DNA of 64,000 nucleotides from Paenibacillus glycanilyticus (GTDB lineage: Bacteria; Bacillota; Bacilli; Paenibacillales; Paenibacillaceae): positions 1-64,000 of the forward strand of contig NZ_JAMBNP010000015.1 of the NCBI RefSeq assembly GCF_023715145.1, given 5' to 3'. Below the pieces are notes generated by a model, which was not told where the DNA came from, ran no database searches, and saw only the letters and a program-made list of their open reading frames with translations. Shown piece after piece: positions 14,825 to 23,289 of the stretch; within the stretch, counting starts at the first letter, position 1, and each line of letters begins with the position of its first letter. The position numbers were made by a program, and so were the translations under genes.

Positions 14825-16657
14825 ATGTGTGGTATTGTTGGATATATTGGTAAACGCGATTCTCAGGATATTTTGATCGAAGGGTTGAAGAAGCTGGAAT
14901 ACCGGGGTTATGACTCCGCTGGTATTGCAGTATTCACAACGAACGGACTGGAGATCAAGAAATCCAAAGGCCGTCTGGCTGTGCTGGAGGATAAACTGCG
15001 CGATGAGCCGCTGGCCGGATCGGTTGGTATCGGTCATACGCGTTGGGCTACTCATGGCAAGCCATCGGACGTTAACTCGCATCCTCATACAGATAACTCG
15101 GCGAAGTTCTCGGTCGTGCATAACGGCATTGTCGAAAACTACCTGGATCTGAAAGATGAGCTGATTGCGAAGGGCCATCGTTTTGTGTCGGAGACTGACA
15201 CGGAGGTTATCTCGCACCTGGTTGCTGACGAATACGACGGCAACGTTGTCGAAGCGGTACAACGTGCTGTAAAACGCATGCGCGGCGCATTTGCGCTTGG
15301 CGTGCTGACTGAATTCGAACCAGAGCGTCTGGTTGCGGTTCGTTTTGCAAGCCCGCTTGTAATCGGTATCGGCGAAGGCGAGAACTTTATCGGGTCGGAT
15401 ATTCCGGCAATTTTGGAGCATACTCGAAATGTATATATCTTGAACGACGGCGAAATGGCTGTATTGACACGCGATGGTGTCGAACTCATGACGACTGAGG
15501 GCGAATTTATTTCCAAGGAAATATACCATGTCGATTGGGATCTCGTCACAGCAGAGAAAGCCGGATTTGATCATTTTATGCTGAAAGAAATTTATGAGCA
15601 GCCAAAGGCTTACCGAGACACCATGCTGGGCCGCATCGCGGAAGATGGCAAGTCCGTAAACCTGCAAGAGCTGACCATGACAGCGGATTACGTGAAGTCG
15701 ATCCGTAAAGTGCACATCGTTGCTTGCGGTACCGCTTATCATGCCGGCATGGTTGGCAAAACGGTTATTGAATCGCTCGCGCGCATTCCGGTTGAGACGG
15801 ATGTAGCTTCCGAATACCGTTACCGTTCGCCAATCATTACGCCTGACACGCTCGTGATCGTTGTAAGCCAATCCGGCGAAACAGCGGATACGCTGGCAGC
15901 GCTTCGTGAAGCAAAACGTAACGGTGCGCGCGTTCTGGCGATTACTAACGTTGTGGGGAGCTCGGTTGCCCGCGAAGCGGATGACGTGCTCGTTACTTTG
16001 GCGGGTCCCGAGATTGCGGTAGCATCGACAAAGGCTTACACGTCGCAGCTGGTTGTATTCTATCTGTTTGGCTTGCACTTGGCAGGCATCCTGGGCACGA
16101 AAGACGAAGCAACGGTTGCTGGCCTGATCACCGCGATGAACGAGCTTCCTGAGCAAGTAGAGAGCATCCTCGATAATGCTCCCGTGCTGAAGCAAGTAGC
16201 GGAGTCGATCTCGCATCATAAGAGCCTGTTCTTCATCGGCCGCGGAGTGGACTATGCAGTTGCGCAAGAAGGATCGCTGAAGCTGAAAGAAATCTCGTAC
16301 ATTCACTCCGAAGCTTATGCTGCAGGCGAGCTGAAGCACGGTACGCTGGCGCTGATCGAAGAAGGCATTCCGGTTATCGCATTGGTAACCCAAGAAGAGC
16401 TGTACGAGAAAACGCTGAGCAATATCAAGGAAGTAAAAGCGCGCGGCGCTCATGTACTGGGCCTCGCTAATGCCGGCAACGAAGTTGAGGTTGGCAAATC
16501 GGTTGACGAATTGTTCGCGATTCCGAAGACCTTGCCGCTTCTGACGCCAGCTCTGTCCGTTGTACCGCTTCAACTGATCTCCTATTACGCATCTCTGGCC
16601 CTTGGCCATGACGTTGATAAGCCGCGTAACCTGGCTAAATCCGTAACGGTCGAGTAA
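14825..16657 (+). CDS. glmS: glutamine--fructose-6-phosphate aminotransferase (isomerizing) GlmS
   Basis: A 610-residue enzyme that makes glucosamine-6-phosphate from fructose-6-phosphate and glutamine, the first step to UDP-GlcNAc. The N-terminal glutaminase uses Cys2 (MCGIVGYIG), exposed after Met removal. Two SIS sugar-isomerase domains follow (about 285-430 and 455-600), with SQSGETADT and the C-terminal KSVTVE. GGAGG lies 9 bases before the ATG. It is controlled by the upstream ribozyme. A 615-codon open frame on the opposite strand is a shadow. Confidence 0.98.
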   Translation: MCGIVGYIGKRDSQDILIEGLKKLEYRGYDSAGIAVFTTNGLEIKKSKGRLAVLEDKLRDEPLAGSVGIGHTRWATHGKPSDVNSHPHTDNSAKFSVVHNGIVENYLDLKDELIAKGHRFVSETDTEVISHLVADEYDGNVVEAVQRAVKRMRGAFALGVLTEFEPERLVAVRFASPLVIGIGEGENFIGSDIPAILEHTRNVYILNDGEMAVLTRDGVELMTTEGEFISKEIYHVDWDLVTAEKAGFDHFMLKEIYEQPKAYRDTMLGRIAEDGKSVNLQELTMTADYVKSIRKVHIVACGTAYHAGMVGKTVIESLARIPVETDVASEYRYRSPIITPDTLVIVVSQSGETADTLAALREAKRNGARVLAITNVVGSSVAREADDVLVTLAGPEIAVASTKAYTSQLVVFYLFGLHLAGILGTKDEATVAGLITAMNELPEQVESILDNAPVLKQVAESISHHKSLFFIGRGVDYAVAQEGSLKLKEISYIHSEAYAAGELKHGTLALIEEGIPVIALVTQEELYEKTLSNIKEVKARGAHVLGLANAGNEVEVGKSVDELFAIPKTLPLLTPALSVVPLQLISYYASLALGHDVDKPRNLAKSVTVE

Positions 16658-16695
16658 GGGATTCATTCTAGTCGTATTAAGTAAGATATTAAATA

Positions 16696-16738
16696 AAAGA
16701 ACAACTCCCTAGTACATAGTACTAGGGAGTTGTTCTTT
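16696..16738 (+). terminator. bidirectional terminator between glmS and tetR
   Basis: A perfect 20-bp stem (16696-16715 / 16719-16738) with a 3-base loop. A-rich and T-rich flanks allow termination from both glmS (+) and the TetR gene (-). Confidence 0.93.
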
Positions 16739-16787
16739 ATCATCTGTTTTATCAGTCCAAGCAAGCTGCGGATTGGCATAGCGGGAA

Positions 16788-17393
16788 TTACTCTGATATA
16801 GCAGACAGCTCGTGATTAATATACAAGCTTAAATGCTTCTTCACCGTTAAAACATGGGACTCCTCGGCGAATATTTGTCTCAACAGGATACCGCCCTCAA
16901 TAGAAGACATGATAAACGTTGCTGCTTCATGAGGCTCTGCCTCGGCGCGAAATTCTTTGTTTTCGATTCCGCGTTTAACGATGTCTTCAAGCTGCAGAAG
17001 CAGAATGCGCATTTGCTGCTGTACTTGCTCTAGCAGCCTGGGAGATTGACCGTCATCGGCTTCGACGCCCGCGTTCATAATCGTACATCCTCCAGCCAGG
17101 GGAGAATTATCGCCAAACGAGAAATAGGCTTCGATAAAGGCGAGTAATCGATCCTTTTCGGAGGTTTTTGATTGAAGCTCGCTTTCAATTCGCTCCCACA
17201 TGATCTTGCAGCATTGATCAAAAGCCAGCAGGATGATTTCTTCCTTATCTTTGAAGTGGTTATAGATCCCGCCCTTTTGCAATCCGCTTACTTCGACGAT
17301 TTCGGCAAGCGAAGTGGATGTAAACCCTCGTTGGTTCATCAGCTTTGCGACCTGTTCAATAATATGTTTTTTGGTAACTTCACCTTTTTTCAT
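16788..17393 (-). CDS. TetR/AcrR-family transcriptional regulator
   Basis: A 201-residue repressor with an N-terminal helix-turn-helix (about residues 10-55: TSTSLAEIVEVSGLQKGGIYNHFKDKEEI) and a C-terminal ligand-binding domain of the TetR_C type. GAGGAG lies upstream of the ATG. The neighbouring gene (17556-18278, same strand) sits behind a TetR-like palindrome that overlaps its promoter, so it is the likely target, though a terminator separates the two genes and the inducer is unknown. Confidence 0.88.
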   Translation of the reverse strand: MKKGEVTKKHIIEQVAKLMNQRGFTSTSLAEIVEVSGLQKGGIYNHFKDKEEIILLAFDQCCKIMWERIESELQSKTSEKDRLLAFIEAYFSFGDNSPLAGGCTIMNAGVEADDGQSPRLLEQVQQQMRILLLQLEDIVKRGIENKEFRAEAEPHEAATFIMSSIEGGILLRQIFAEESHVLTVKKHLSLYINHELSAISE

Positions 17394-17460
17394 CTGTGTC
17401 TCCTCTTAGCATCCATGCGATTGTCTATTTTTATTATACATCTAATAAAATAAAATGCCG

Positions 17461-17510
17461 CATGTAACAAAGAAGCACTTTCCAAGGGAAAAGTGCTTCT
17501 TTGTTACATG
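17461..17510 (-). terminator. terminator of the 17556-18278 gene
   Basis: A perfect 21-bp inverted repeat (17461-17481 / 17490-17510) with an 8-base loop. On the minus strand it lies just after the stop of the upstream gene; the tail is not strongly T-rich. Confidence 0.7.
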
Positions 17511-17555
17511 GTTGCATGCGATTGGCGCCTAATCAATTAAGGGGGAGATACATCC

Positions 17556-18278
17556 TTATTTTAGATTAATCTCGCTCATGTCGATGGAAACGAGCAGCGG
17601 TTCCGGTACCTTTTGTCCATCCGGACCCACTGGATATACCCGGCGTTTTGTCGGCACAATAATGCCATTCACCTCTTGATAGTCGGAGGCGTAATTGGCG
17701 CCTGTCGCACCAGCGCTTACATCGACCGTGTAATCGTGCCGGCGCAGCAAGCCGTCTTCTCCGAAATAAGAAATCTGTTCGCGACTGTGAGTGGCGATGT
17801 TCTCAGGGAACGTTACTTTGAGGCGGCGCCAGGTTTCGCCATTTTCCTGAACAGGGGACAGCTCTTCAGTCACGAAGCCAGGCTGCGTATACAAGAAAGG
17901 CTGATTAAGATACAGCCACATCGCATAGCTCGCGAAGTACACCAGATGGAGCTGATCCCATTGCGTCTCTAATACATGACCATCAAAAGCGGCGCGCGGA
18001 TTGTCGCGGCTTTGCAGCGTTTCGTCAGTGCTTACGCTCTCGATCGAAACCCGATTCGGCGTGTAGAAGCTGCGTTGATCTGGAGCAGCGAAACGATTGA
18101 AAATAACGGATTGATCGCGCGTGCTCAGCTCCAGATTATAATCATCCAAGAGACCGGGAACTCCTTTGAGTGGCCAAAGCACCCCTCCGGCGTTTACGCG
18201 GGCCGTCAATTTCGTAAATGTCTTCCAGCGCTCCAAGCCGCCGTGGGCATCTACCGCAAGCTTTAATAATTCGTTCAT
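17556..18278 (-). CDS. conserved hypothetical protein in a TetR-linked unit
   Basis: A 240-residue protein without signal peptide or membrane helix. It begins MNELLKLAVDAHGGLERW and is rich in beta-type segments (FTKLTARVNAGGVLW, WRRLKVTFPENIAT, NGIIVPTKRRVYPV). The N-terminal GGLERW...LTARV pattern recalls the lipoprotein-carrier (LolA/LppX-like) fold seen in many proteins annotated as outer-membrane-lipoprotein-sorting, but this is weak resemblance and no function is assigned. A consensus TTGACA/TATAAT promoter with an operator over the start site precedes it. Confidence 0.75.
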   Translation of the reverse strand: MNELLKLAVDAHGGLERWKTFTKLTARVNAGGVLWPLKGVPGLLDDYNLELSTRDQSVIFNRFAAPDQRSFYTPNRVSIESVSTDETLQSRDNPRAAFDGHVLETQWDQLHLVYFASYAMWLYLNQPFLYTQPGFVTEELSPVQENGETWRRLKVTFPENIATHSREQISYFGEDGLLRRHDYTVDVSAGATGANYASDYQEVNGIIVPTKRRVYPVGPDGQKVPEPLLVSIDMSEINLK

Positions 18279-18318
18279 CTATCTATCGTCTCCTTATCGT
18301 TTTTATTTTGAGGAATTA

Positions 18319-18338
18319 AAAACCGACCGTTCGGTTTT
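18319..18338 (-). promoter_or_regulatory. TetR-type operator
   Basis: AAAACCGA-CCGT-TCGGTTTT, an 8-4-8 palindrome typical of TetR-family operators, lies immediately downstream of the -10 of the 17556-18278 gene and so covers its transcription start. Confidence 0.75.
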
Positions 18339-18366
18339 ATTATAACCGAGAAAAAAGCATTGTCAA
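18339..18366 (-). promoter_or_regulatory. strong sigma-A promoter (minus strand)
   Basis: On the minus strand TTGACA (18366-18361), a 16-base spacer, TATAAT (18344-18339). Both hexamers are perfect. Confidence 0.85.
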
Positions 18367-18474
18367 TTTATTTTTTGTTTCCTGCCGGCGCTGCCAAGCG
18401 GATGACGAGCTTTAACCCTGAAGAGCAGAGCGTTCTTGAACGCCTTGTCCTCAAGGTTAAGAATGGCTTATTCG

Positions 18475-19188
18475 TCAGTCATGATTGCGGCTGTGCAAAT
18501 CCAATACGCGTTGCTTCGTTTTTAAGGATCTAAATTCATTTGGCGTAAGTCCCGTCGTGTTCTTGAAGACGCGGAAGAAATATTTCTCGTCGGAGATACC
18601 GGCTTTTTCGGCGACTTCGTAAATTTTCGGCTGATGGTTAAGGAGAAGCTTCTTGGATTCTTCCACGCGAATCTTTTGAAGGTATTGAATGAAGCTGACA
18701 CCGGTCATCTTTTTGAACAGGCTGCTGAAATAGGCGGGATTCATGAAGACGAGACTAGCGGCCTTGTTGAGATCGATATCCTCGGCATAATGCTCCTCCA
18801 GATAACGCGTGACAAAGCCTACGTCATGCTCGTACTGCGGACTATTCAATGCCTGTTTGAGATGAGTATCATCCTTGGGCAGCTCTTGAATCGCCTTGTT
18901 ATGACTTGATATAATTTATTCTTCTTCACGGGCTTAAATAAATAAGCGCTGACGCCGTAGGCGATCGCTTCCTGCGCGTAGCTGACTCGTCGAGTCCGCT
19001 AATGATAATGGTTCGGGAGGAGCTCCCACTCTCGAATTTGCTTAAGCAGCTTGAGTCCGTCAAGAAAAGGCATCATGATATCCGTAATGATGAGATCGGA
19101 AGAGATCGGCAGGTCCATTTTGGATACAATTTTTAACGATACCTCTTCTAATATTGTCATCATCTTCAATGATTAGCAGGCTGAACAC
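18475..19188 (-). pseudogene. decayed YesN-type response regulator (REC + AraC)
   Basis: Starting at a GTG (19188) with AGGAGG upstream, the minus strand reads MFSLLIIEDDDNIRRGIVKN, then changes frame into DLIITDIMMPFLDGLKLLKQ (phosphoacceptor Asp), stops, and resumes in another frame as AIAYGVSAYLFKPVKKNKL. The intact 3' part (18475-18849) encodes a complete AraC DNA-binding domain (two helix-turn-helix motifs) ending in TGLTPNEFRS. The linker usually found between REC and AraC is deleted. At least three frame breaks make the regulator non-functional as a full protein; a free AraC domain might still be made. Confidence 0.85.
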
Positions 19189-19483
19189 GAGAATTTCCTC
19201 CTATAATATCGGGAAAACGGATGGAAACAACCGTACCTGATAATCCGCTATCGATTTCAAGCCCGTAATTCTTGCCGTAATTGAACCGAATTCTCTGTTG
19301 GATGTTCAAGAGTCCAACGCCTCCGCTTTCCGAGGGCCGGAATATCGATACCTCATCCACGTCTTCTTTCAGTCTTCGTTGAACAATGGCAAGCCGCTCC
19401 TTGTCCATCCCCGTTCCATTATCCGCTATTTGGCACACGTAAACGCCATCGCTCTCCGAAATGGTAATAGAGAAAGCCGTCAA
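19166..19483 (-). pseudogene. remnant of a YesM-type sensor histidine kinase
   Basis: A 105-codon frame encodes only the C-terminal ATPase part of a YesM-like kinase: DNGTGMDKERL (N/G1 box region), GGVGLLNIQQRI (G2 box) and SGLSGTVVSIRFP. The sensor, HAMP and phosphoacceptor His region are missing. It overlaps the start of the decayed response regulator by 23 bases, the normal arrangement of yesM-yesN pairs. Upstream sequence to 19616 holds no further kinase coding. Confidence 0.85.
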
Positions 19484-19568
19484 TTAGATAACCATGTGTA
19501 CGGGAAAATAATCGAGATACTTGGAGCAAGGCTGTAATATAACGTTTGGGAATATTTCATGGTGTAAT

Positions 19569-19618
19569 AAATAGGAAGGCGGCAGGGGATTTGTTAATCC
19601 CTTGCCGCCTTTCTATTT
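19569..19618 (-). terminator. terminator of the sulfatase gene
   Basis: A 22-bp stem (19569-19590 region / 19597-19618) with three mismatches or wobble pairs and a 6-base loop, beginning inside the sulfatase stop codon. Confidence 0.75.
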
Positions 19619-21152
19619 ATGCCCCCGAAATGCGAGGCATCGGCATTGGTTCTTTCCCAAGCTCCGCCCAGATGTACTTGAGCAGCAGCTCCGACTTGAG
19701 CCCCGCATAGTCGGGATTGTCCCACAGGTTGCTCAGCTCGCTTGGGTCTTCCTGCAAATCGAAGATTTCGCCGTAGGTTTGGTTGTAATACACGGTGATT
19801 TTGTAACGTTGATCCACATACGTCTTCTGGTGAATGGTCGTTGGCTCATGACGGAATTCGCAGATGGCATGATCTCTGGCGGAAGAAGCCGCGCCTTTCC
19901 AGACCTGGCTTTGATCTACGCCGGTCATCGCAGGCGGGACGGGAATCCCGCTAAGCGACAGGAACGTTGGCGCCAGGTCAACAAGCGACTGGATGGCATC
20001 GGACGTGACTCCTGCAGGCACATGTCCCGGATAGCTCACGATGAATGGCAGACGAATCAGGTCCTCGTAATGGAAGCCGCCTTTGGCCTGCAGACCGTGC
20101 TGGCCGAAGAAGTGGCCATGATCCGTTGTAAAGACGACAACGGTATTGTCCGCGATTCCAAGATCGCCCAGATTATCCAGAATTTTGCCGATATATTTAT
20201 CCATCAGGCTGATCATGCCGTAATAGACGGCAACCAGCTTCTTCTTGTCGTCATCGGCAAGCTTCTTCCTCTCGCCATATTCGTAGTAATGGTGCGAGCG
20301 GTAGCCATGAATGCCTTTGCCGGTTTCGCTCCAAGGAGAGAAGTCCGGGTTATCCTCCTGCGTCAAGCCAAAATGAGGCGGGTTCTGGTCATGCTCGCCC
20401 GGTACAAGAGACGGAATCGTGAGAGTGTCGGGATCGTACATCGTATCCCATGGCTCCGGCGCCAAATACTCCGGGTGAGGATCGAAGAAGCTCGACCAGA
20501 GGAAGAACGGCTTGTCGTCTTCGCTGTACTGCTCCATAAGGGCGTTCGTGCGCTCCGCAATCCAGGTGTTGTAATGGTATTCCTCGGGAATGGGCCATTT
20601 GTAGGTGATGGAGGGATCCATATGGCCGGTAGGCGGAAGGAAGTAGTCCCGCCAATTCATGCAGCCCTTTTCCTCCATCCATAGGGCATAATGCTGGCCG
20701 ACATGAGCTTCGTTCGCGTGGTTGCGCGTGAGCTCCACATGCTCGAAACCGTAGAAGGGACCATGGAAGTGCTTCCATTTCTCCAAATCCTGAAGAATCG
20801 GATACGCCTCCACAGACGGGTATTGCTCCGTTGTAGCAAGCGGCTGAAAATGAGCTTTGCCCACAAGCGCCGTTTTATAGCCGGCAGCACTAAAGTCTTC
20901 CCCCACGCAGTGACGGTCTTCGAGGAGCTTGGTTCCGAGCGTCCAGGCGCCATGCTGGCTCGGATATTGTCCCGTAATGATCGAAGCGCGGCTAGGCGTG
21001 CAGGTCGGGTTCGGGCAATAGGCTCTCGTAAAGGTTGTGCCTGAGCGGACGAGCCGATCCAGATTAGGCGTGCTTAATTCATTATTGAAATAACCCAGCG
21101 TGTTCCAGTGCTGCTGATCACTCGTAATTAACAATATGTTTGGTTTTTTCAA
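19617..21152 (-). CDS. sulfatase-family hydrolase (Cys-type)
   Basis: A 511-residue cytoplasmic sulfatase of the alkaline-phosphatase superfamily that would cleave sulfate esters. The formylglycine signature is CTPSR at residues 51-55; Cys51 must be oxidised by a formylglycine-generating enzyme, which is not in this window. Metal-binding SDQQH at 11-15 and DHGHFFGQHGLQAKGGFHYEDLIRLPF (cut: DHGHFFGQHG, then KGGFHYEDLIR) near 315 are conserved. No signal peptide. TTG start with GGAGG 8 bases upstream. Divergent from an AraC regulator, 100 bases apart, which probably controls it. Substrate (sulfated glycan or choline-sulfate-like ester) is unknown. Confidence 0.9.
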   Translation of the reverse strand: MKKPNILLITSDQQHWNTLGYFNNELSTPNLDRLVRSGTTFTRAYCPNPTCTPSRASIITGQYPSQHGAWTLGTKLLEDRHCVGEDFSAAGYKTALVGKAHFQPLATTEQYPSVEAYPILQDLEKWKHFHGPFYGFEHVELTRNHANEAHVGQHYALWMEEKGCMNWRDYFLPPTGHMDPSITYKWPIPEEYHYNTWIAERTNALMEQYSEDDKPFFLWSSFFDPHPEYLAPEPWDTMYDPDTLTIPSLVPGEHDQNPPHFGLTQEDNPDFSPWSETGKGIHGYRSHHYYEYGERKKLADDDKKKLVAVYYGMISLMDKYIGKILDNLGDLGIADNTVVVFTTDHGHFFGQHGLQAKGGFHYEDLIRLPFIVSYPGHVPAGVTSDAIQSLVDLAPTFLSLSGIPVPPAMTGVDQSQVWKGAASSARDHAICEFRHEPTTIHQKTYVDQRYKITVYYNQTYGEIFDLQEDPSELSNLWDNPDYAGLKSELLLKYIWAELGKEPMPMPRISGA

Positions 21153-21252
21153 GGGGTAATCGCCTCCATGTCAATCATTGTAATAGATAAGAGGCGGTCG
21201 TAAAATAGCATCATGTATGGTCGATTTACCAATTTGTCGGGTTGAGGGGCGG

Positions 21253-22137
21253 ATGGAGATGAATACGTATGCTTCGGGCGGCAGCGAGACCGCCGAGTAT
21301 TTGTATTACGCGTTGAATGAGCTGGATAAGCAGTGCTCCATTTGGCCCGTGCGCGGGGGCTCGACGGTCACGAAGCGGGGCTACTATGCAGGACCAAAGC
21401 GGATCGAGAGCTATAGCCTGCACATCGTGAAGGAAGGCACGGTCCGGGTGGAGTGGGATGGCGCGAATAGCGTGACATTATCGGGAGGGGATATGTTCTG
21501 CTTATTTCCCAAACGTACTTATACGTACTACGCGATTGAAGGAGCGGCTCCGCCCAAGATGAACTGGATTGTTATTGACGGTCCTTGCGCAGCGGAGATG
21601 TTGAATCTAACCGGAATAAGCGGCGAGAAACCGTTCCTGGAGGGCATATGGACGCAGGAAGCGGAGCGCGTGCTGGAAGGCCTGCTTGGTCTAATGCGCG
21701 GCGGAGAGACGGGGAATGCCAACATACGGTCCCTGGAAATGCAAAGTCATCTCTATCGCCTCTTAGCGGCGTTATGCCGTACTGCTCCGCAGACGCATGC
21801 CATGGACACGGCGGACTGGGTGAAGCAAAGCATGTCCTATATCCGGCAGCACGCTTCGGAGGGCATTACGGTTCAGCAAGCGGCCAGGGCAGCGGGGATG
21901 AACCGGACGTATTATTCCGTTGCCTTCGCGGAGAAGGCGGGAATGCCGCCAAGCGAATTCATCACGGGGGTACGGATGGACGCCGCCAAGCGGCTTCTGG
22001 AAGAGACGGATGCCTCCATTACGGAGGTGGCCTATACGACGGGTTATTCGTCCTTATATGCCTTTACAAGAACCTTTAAGAATCGGTTTTCCCTGACGCC
22101 AACGGCCTATCGGGAAGCGGTCTGGAAGGGGATTTAG
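21253..22137 (+). CDS. AraC-family transcriptional regulator
   Basis: A ~294-residue regulator with an N-terminal cupin-like sensor (about residues 30-110: GTVRVEWDGANSVTLSGGDMF) and a C-terminal AraC DNA-binding domain (about 200-290) with two helix-turn-helix motifs (TVQQAARAAGMNRTYYSVAF; ASITEVAYTTGYSSLYAFTR). The frame is open to 21217, but the GGGGCGG before the ATG pair at 21253/21259 makes these the likelier starts. Divergent from the sulfatase gene, its probable target. Confidence 0.87.
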   Translation: MEMNTYASGGSETAEYLYYALNELDKQCSIWPVRGGSTVTKRGYYAGPKRIESYSLHIVKEGTVRVEWDGANSVTLSGGDMFCLFPKRTYTYYAIEGAAPPKMNWIVIDGPCAAEMLNLTGISGEKPFLEGIWTQEAERVLEGLLGLMRGGETGNANIRSLEMQSHLYRLLAALCRTAPQTHAMDTADWVKQSMSYIRQHASEGITVQQAARAAGMNRTYYSVAFAEKAGMPPSEFITGVRMDAAKRLLEETDASITEVAYTTGYSSLYAFTRTFKNRFSLTPTAYREAVWKGI

Positions 22138-22161
22138 CCGAAGCTGCCCTCTTTGCTCTAC

Positions 22162-22259
22162 TTATTCACAGGGTTATGCACATATCAAGCGTACTTTCTG
22201 TCCGATATTTATTTATTTTCGGAGTGTTATCCACTTATCCACAGGACTTGTTATCCACA
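22162..22259 (+). promoter_or_regulatory. cluster of DnaA-box-like 9-mers
   Basis: Two perfect DnaA boxes TTATCCACA (22235-22243, 22251-22259) and three one-mismatch boxes TTATTCACA (22162-22170), TTATGCACA (22174-22182) and TTATCCACT (22227-22235) lie on one strand within 98 bases. The last three fall inside the 3' end of the acyltransferase coding frame. There is no dnaA/dnaN neighbour or AT-rich unwinding tract. Confidence 0.6.
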
Positions 22260-23289
22260 TGAACAGGGGAGAACGGAATCTCCGGATGACGGCAAGCAGC
22301 CCTACCATTGCCGCGGACATCGCGATGGAAAGCAGGCAAACCGCTGCAAAATGGGGGAGGCTGCTCGTAATAAACAAGCGTTCAAGATGCGTTGCTTTGG
22401 CTGCTCCGCGGACAAGCACAATGGCTATAGGATGCAGAATATAGACCCAAGCTCTCCACTCACGGAACGTTTTATTTGCTCCAAGCTTCCACTGCATGGA
22501 CCATTGGAACAAGAAATAAGTGGCCGGCAGCGCGAACACGTACATGCTGTCATGTCTTGGGGTTCCCGCCGAATGAAGGAGCATGCCTTCCGCGAACATC
22601 AACCCGAGCGACACGGCAAATAAGGACGCATTGGCGAAGGGCGTTCTGGCCGAAGGCGGCCGCTTGGCTGCCCAGGCTCCAACCGCCAAATAAATGGGGG
22701 CATAGAACAAGCCGTTGCGGGTGTAATCAAACACGTTAAACATGCTCTCATAGATAGGGAATAGTGCATGGCTGCTTTGAGTGATGCCATAGTAGCTGTC
22801 TCCGAGCAGACCTATCAGATATAATAAGCCAGCCAAAGCGAGCATCGCTTTCATCGGCATTACACGATTCATGCGATAAACCATATATAGGCCAATGATT
22901 AACGCCGGCAAATACCATAGATGATAAAAGGTTCCGTCAAACACGATGTCCTTAAGCAAGGAATAAACCGTAAAAGAATCGGAAAAATAACCTGTGTATA
23001 CATTAAGCGGAATATACAGCAGGATGGCAATCGCATAGAGCTTCGCTATTTTCAGCATATAGCTTCGAAGGGCGATCCGGTCCGATAATTCGTTGCCCGT
23101 CAGCTTGCGGAAAAATAAATATCCGGCCGTCATAAAAAAGACGGGAACGGCAATGCGGGTAAGCAAATTGCTAACAAGAAAATCGGCAGTAGCGCTGTAA
23201 GATAGAAGCGGGCTGGTATGGTTGGCTACGACCATGATGGCGGCCATGAATTTGAGCCAATCGAGCCCGCCGAAATTCGGTTTAGACAT
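22213..23289 (-). CDS. VanT-type membrane acyltransferase domain protein (free-standing)
   Basis: A ~358-residue polytopic membrane protein of the acyltransferase-3 family, about ten helices. Its start MSKPNFGGLDWLKFMAAIMV and ANHTSPLLSYSATADF closely resemble the N-terminal membrane half of VanT serine racemases (GGIDxFRxxAAxLVVxIHTSPL in VanC/E/G systems), thought to bring L-serine in. In those the racemase is fused to the C-terminus; here the protein ends after the membrane part and the racemase is a separate gene two positions upstream. The start at 23289 overlaps the peptidase stop by 8 bases; the longer open frame is a shadow. Confidence 0.8.
   Translation of the reverse strand: MSKPNFGGLDWLKFMAAIMVVANHTSPLLSYSATADFLVSNLLTRIAVPVFFMTAGYLFFRKLTGNELSDRIALRSYMLKIAKLYAIAILLYIPLNVYTGYFSDSFTVYSLLKDIVFDGTFYHLWYLPALIIGLYMVYRMNRVMPMKAMLALAGLLYLIGLLGDSYYGITQSSHALFPIYESMFNVFDYTRNGLFYAPIYLAVGAWAAKRPPSARTPFANASLFAVSLGLMFAEGMLLHSAGTPRHDSMYVFALPATYFLFQWSMQWKLGANKTFREWRAWVYILHPIAIVLVRGAAKATHLERLFITSSLPHFAAVCLLSIAMSAAMVGLLAVIRRFRSPLFMWITSPVDKWITLRK

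Noticed and set aside
14819..16666. 615-codon open frame on the minus strand
   Set aside because: It is antisense to glmS over its full length, has no ribosome site and follows the codon pattern of the real gene.
16696..16738. Insertion-sequence end or attachment site
   Set aside because: The long perfect inverted repeat lies exactly between convergent genes and acts as a shared terminator.
22162..22259. Chromosomal replication origin
   Set aside because: DnaA boxes are present, but there is no dnaA, dnaN or AT-rich unwinding region, and the boxes overlap a coding end.
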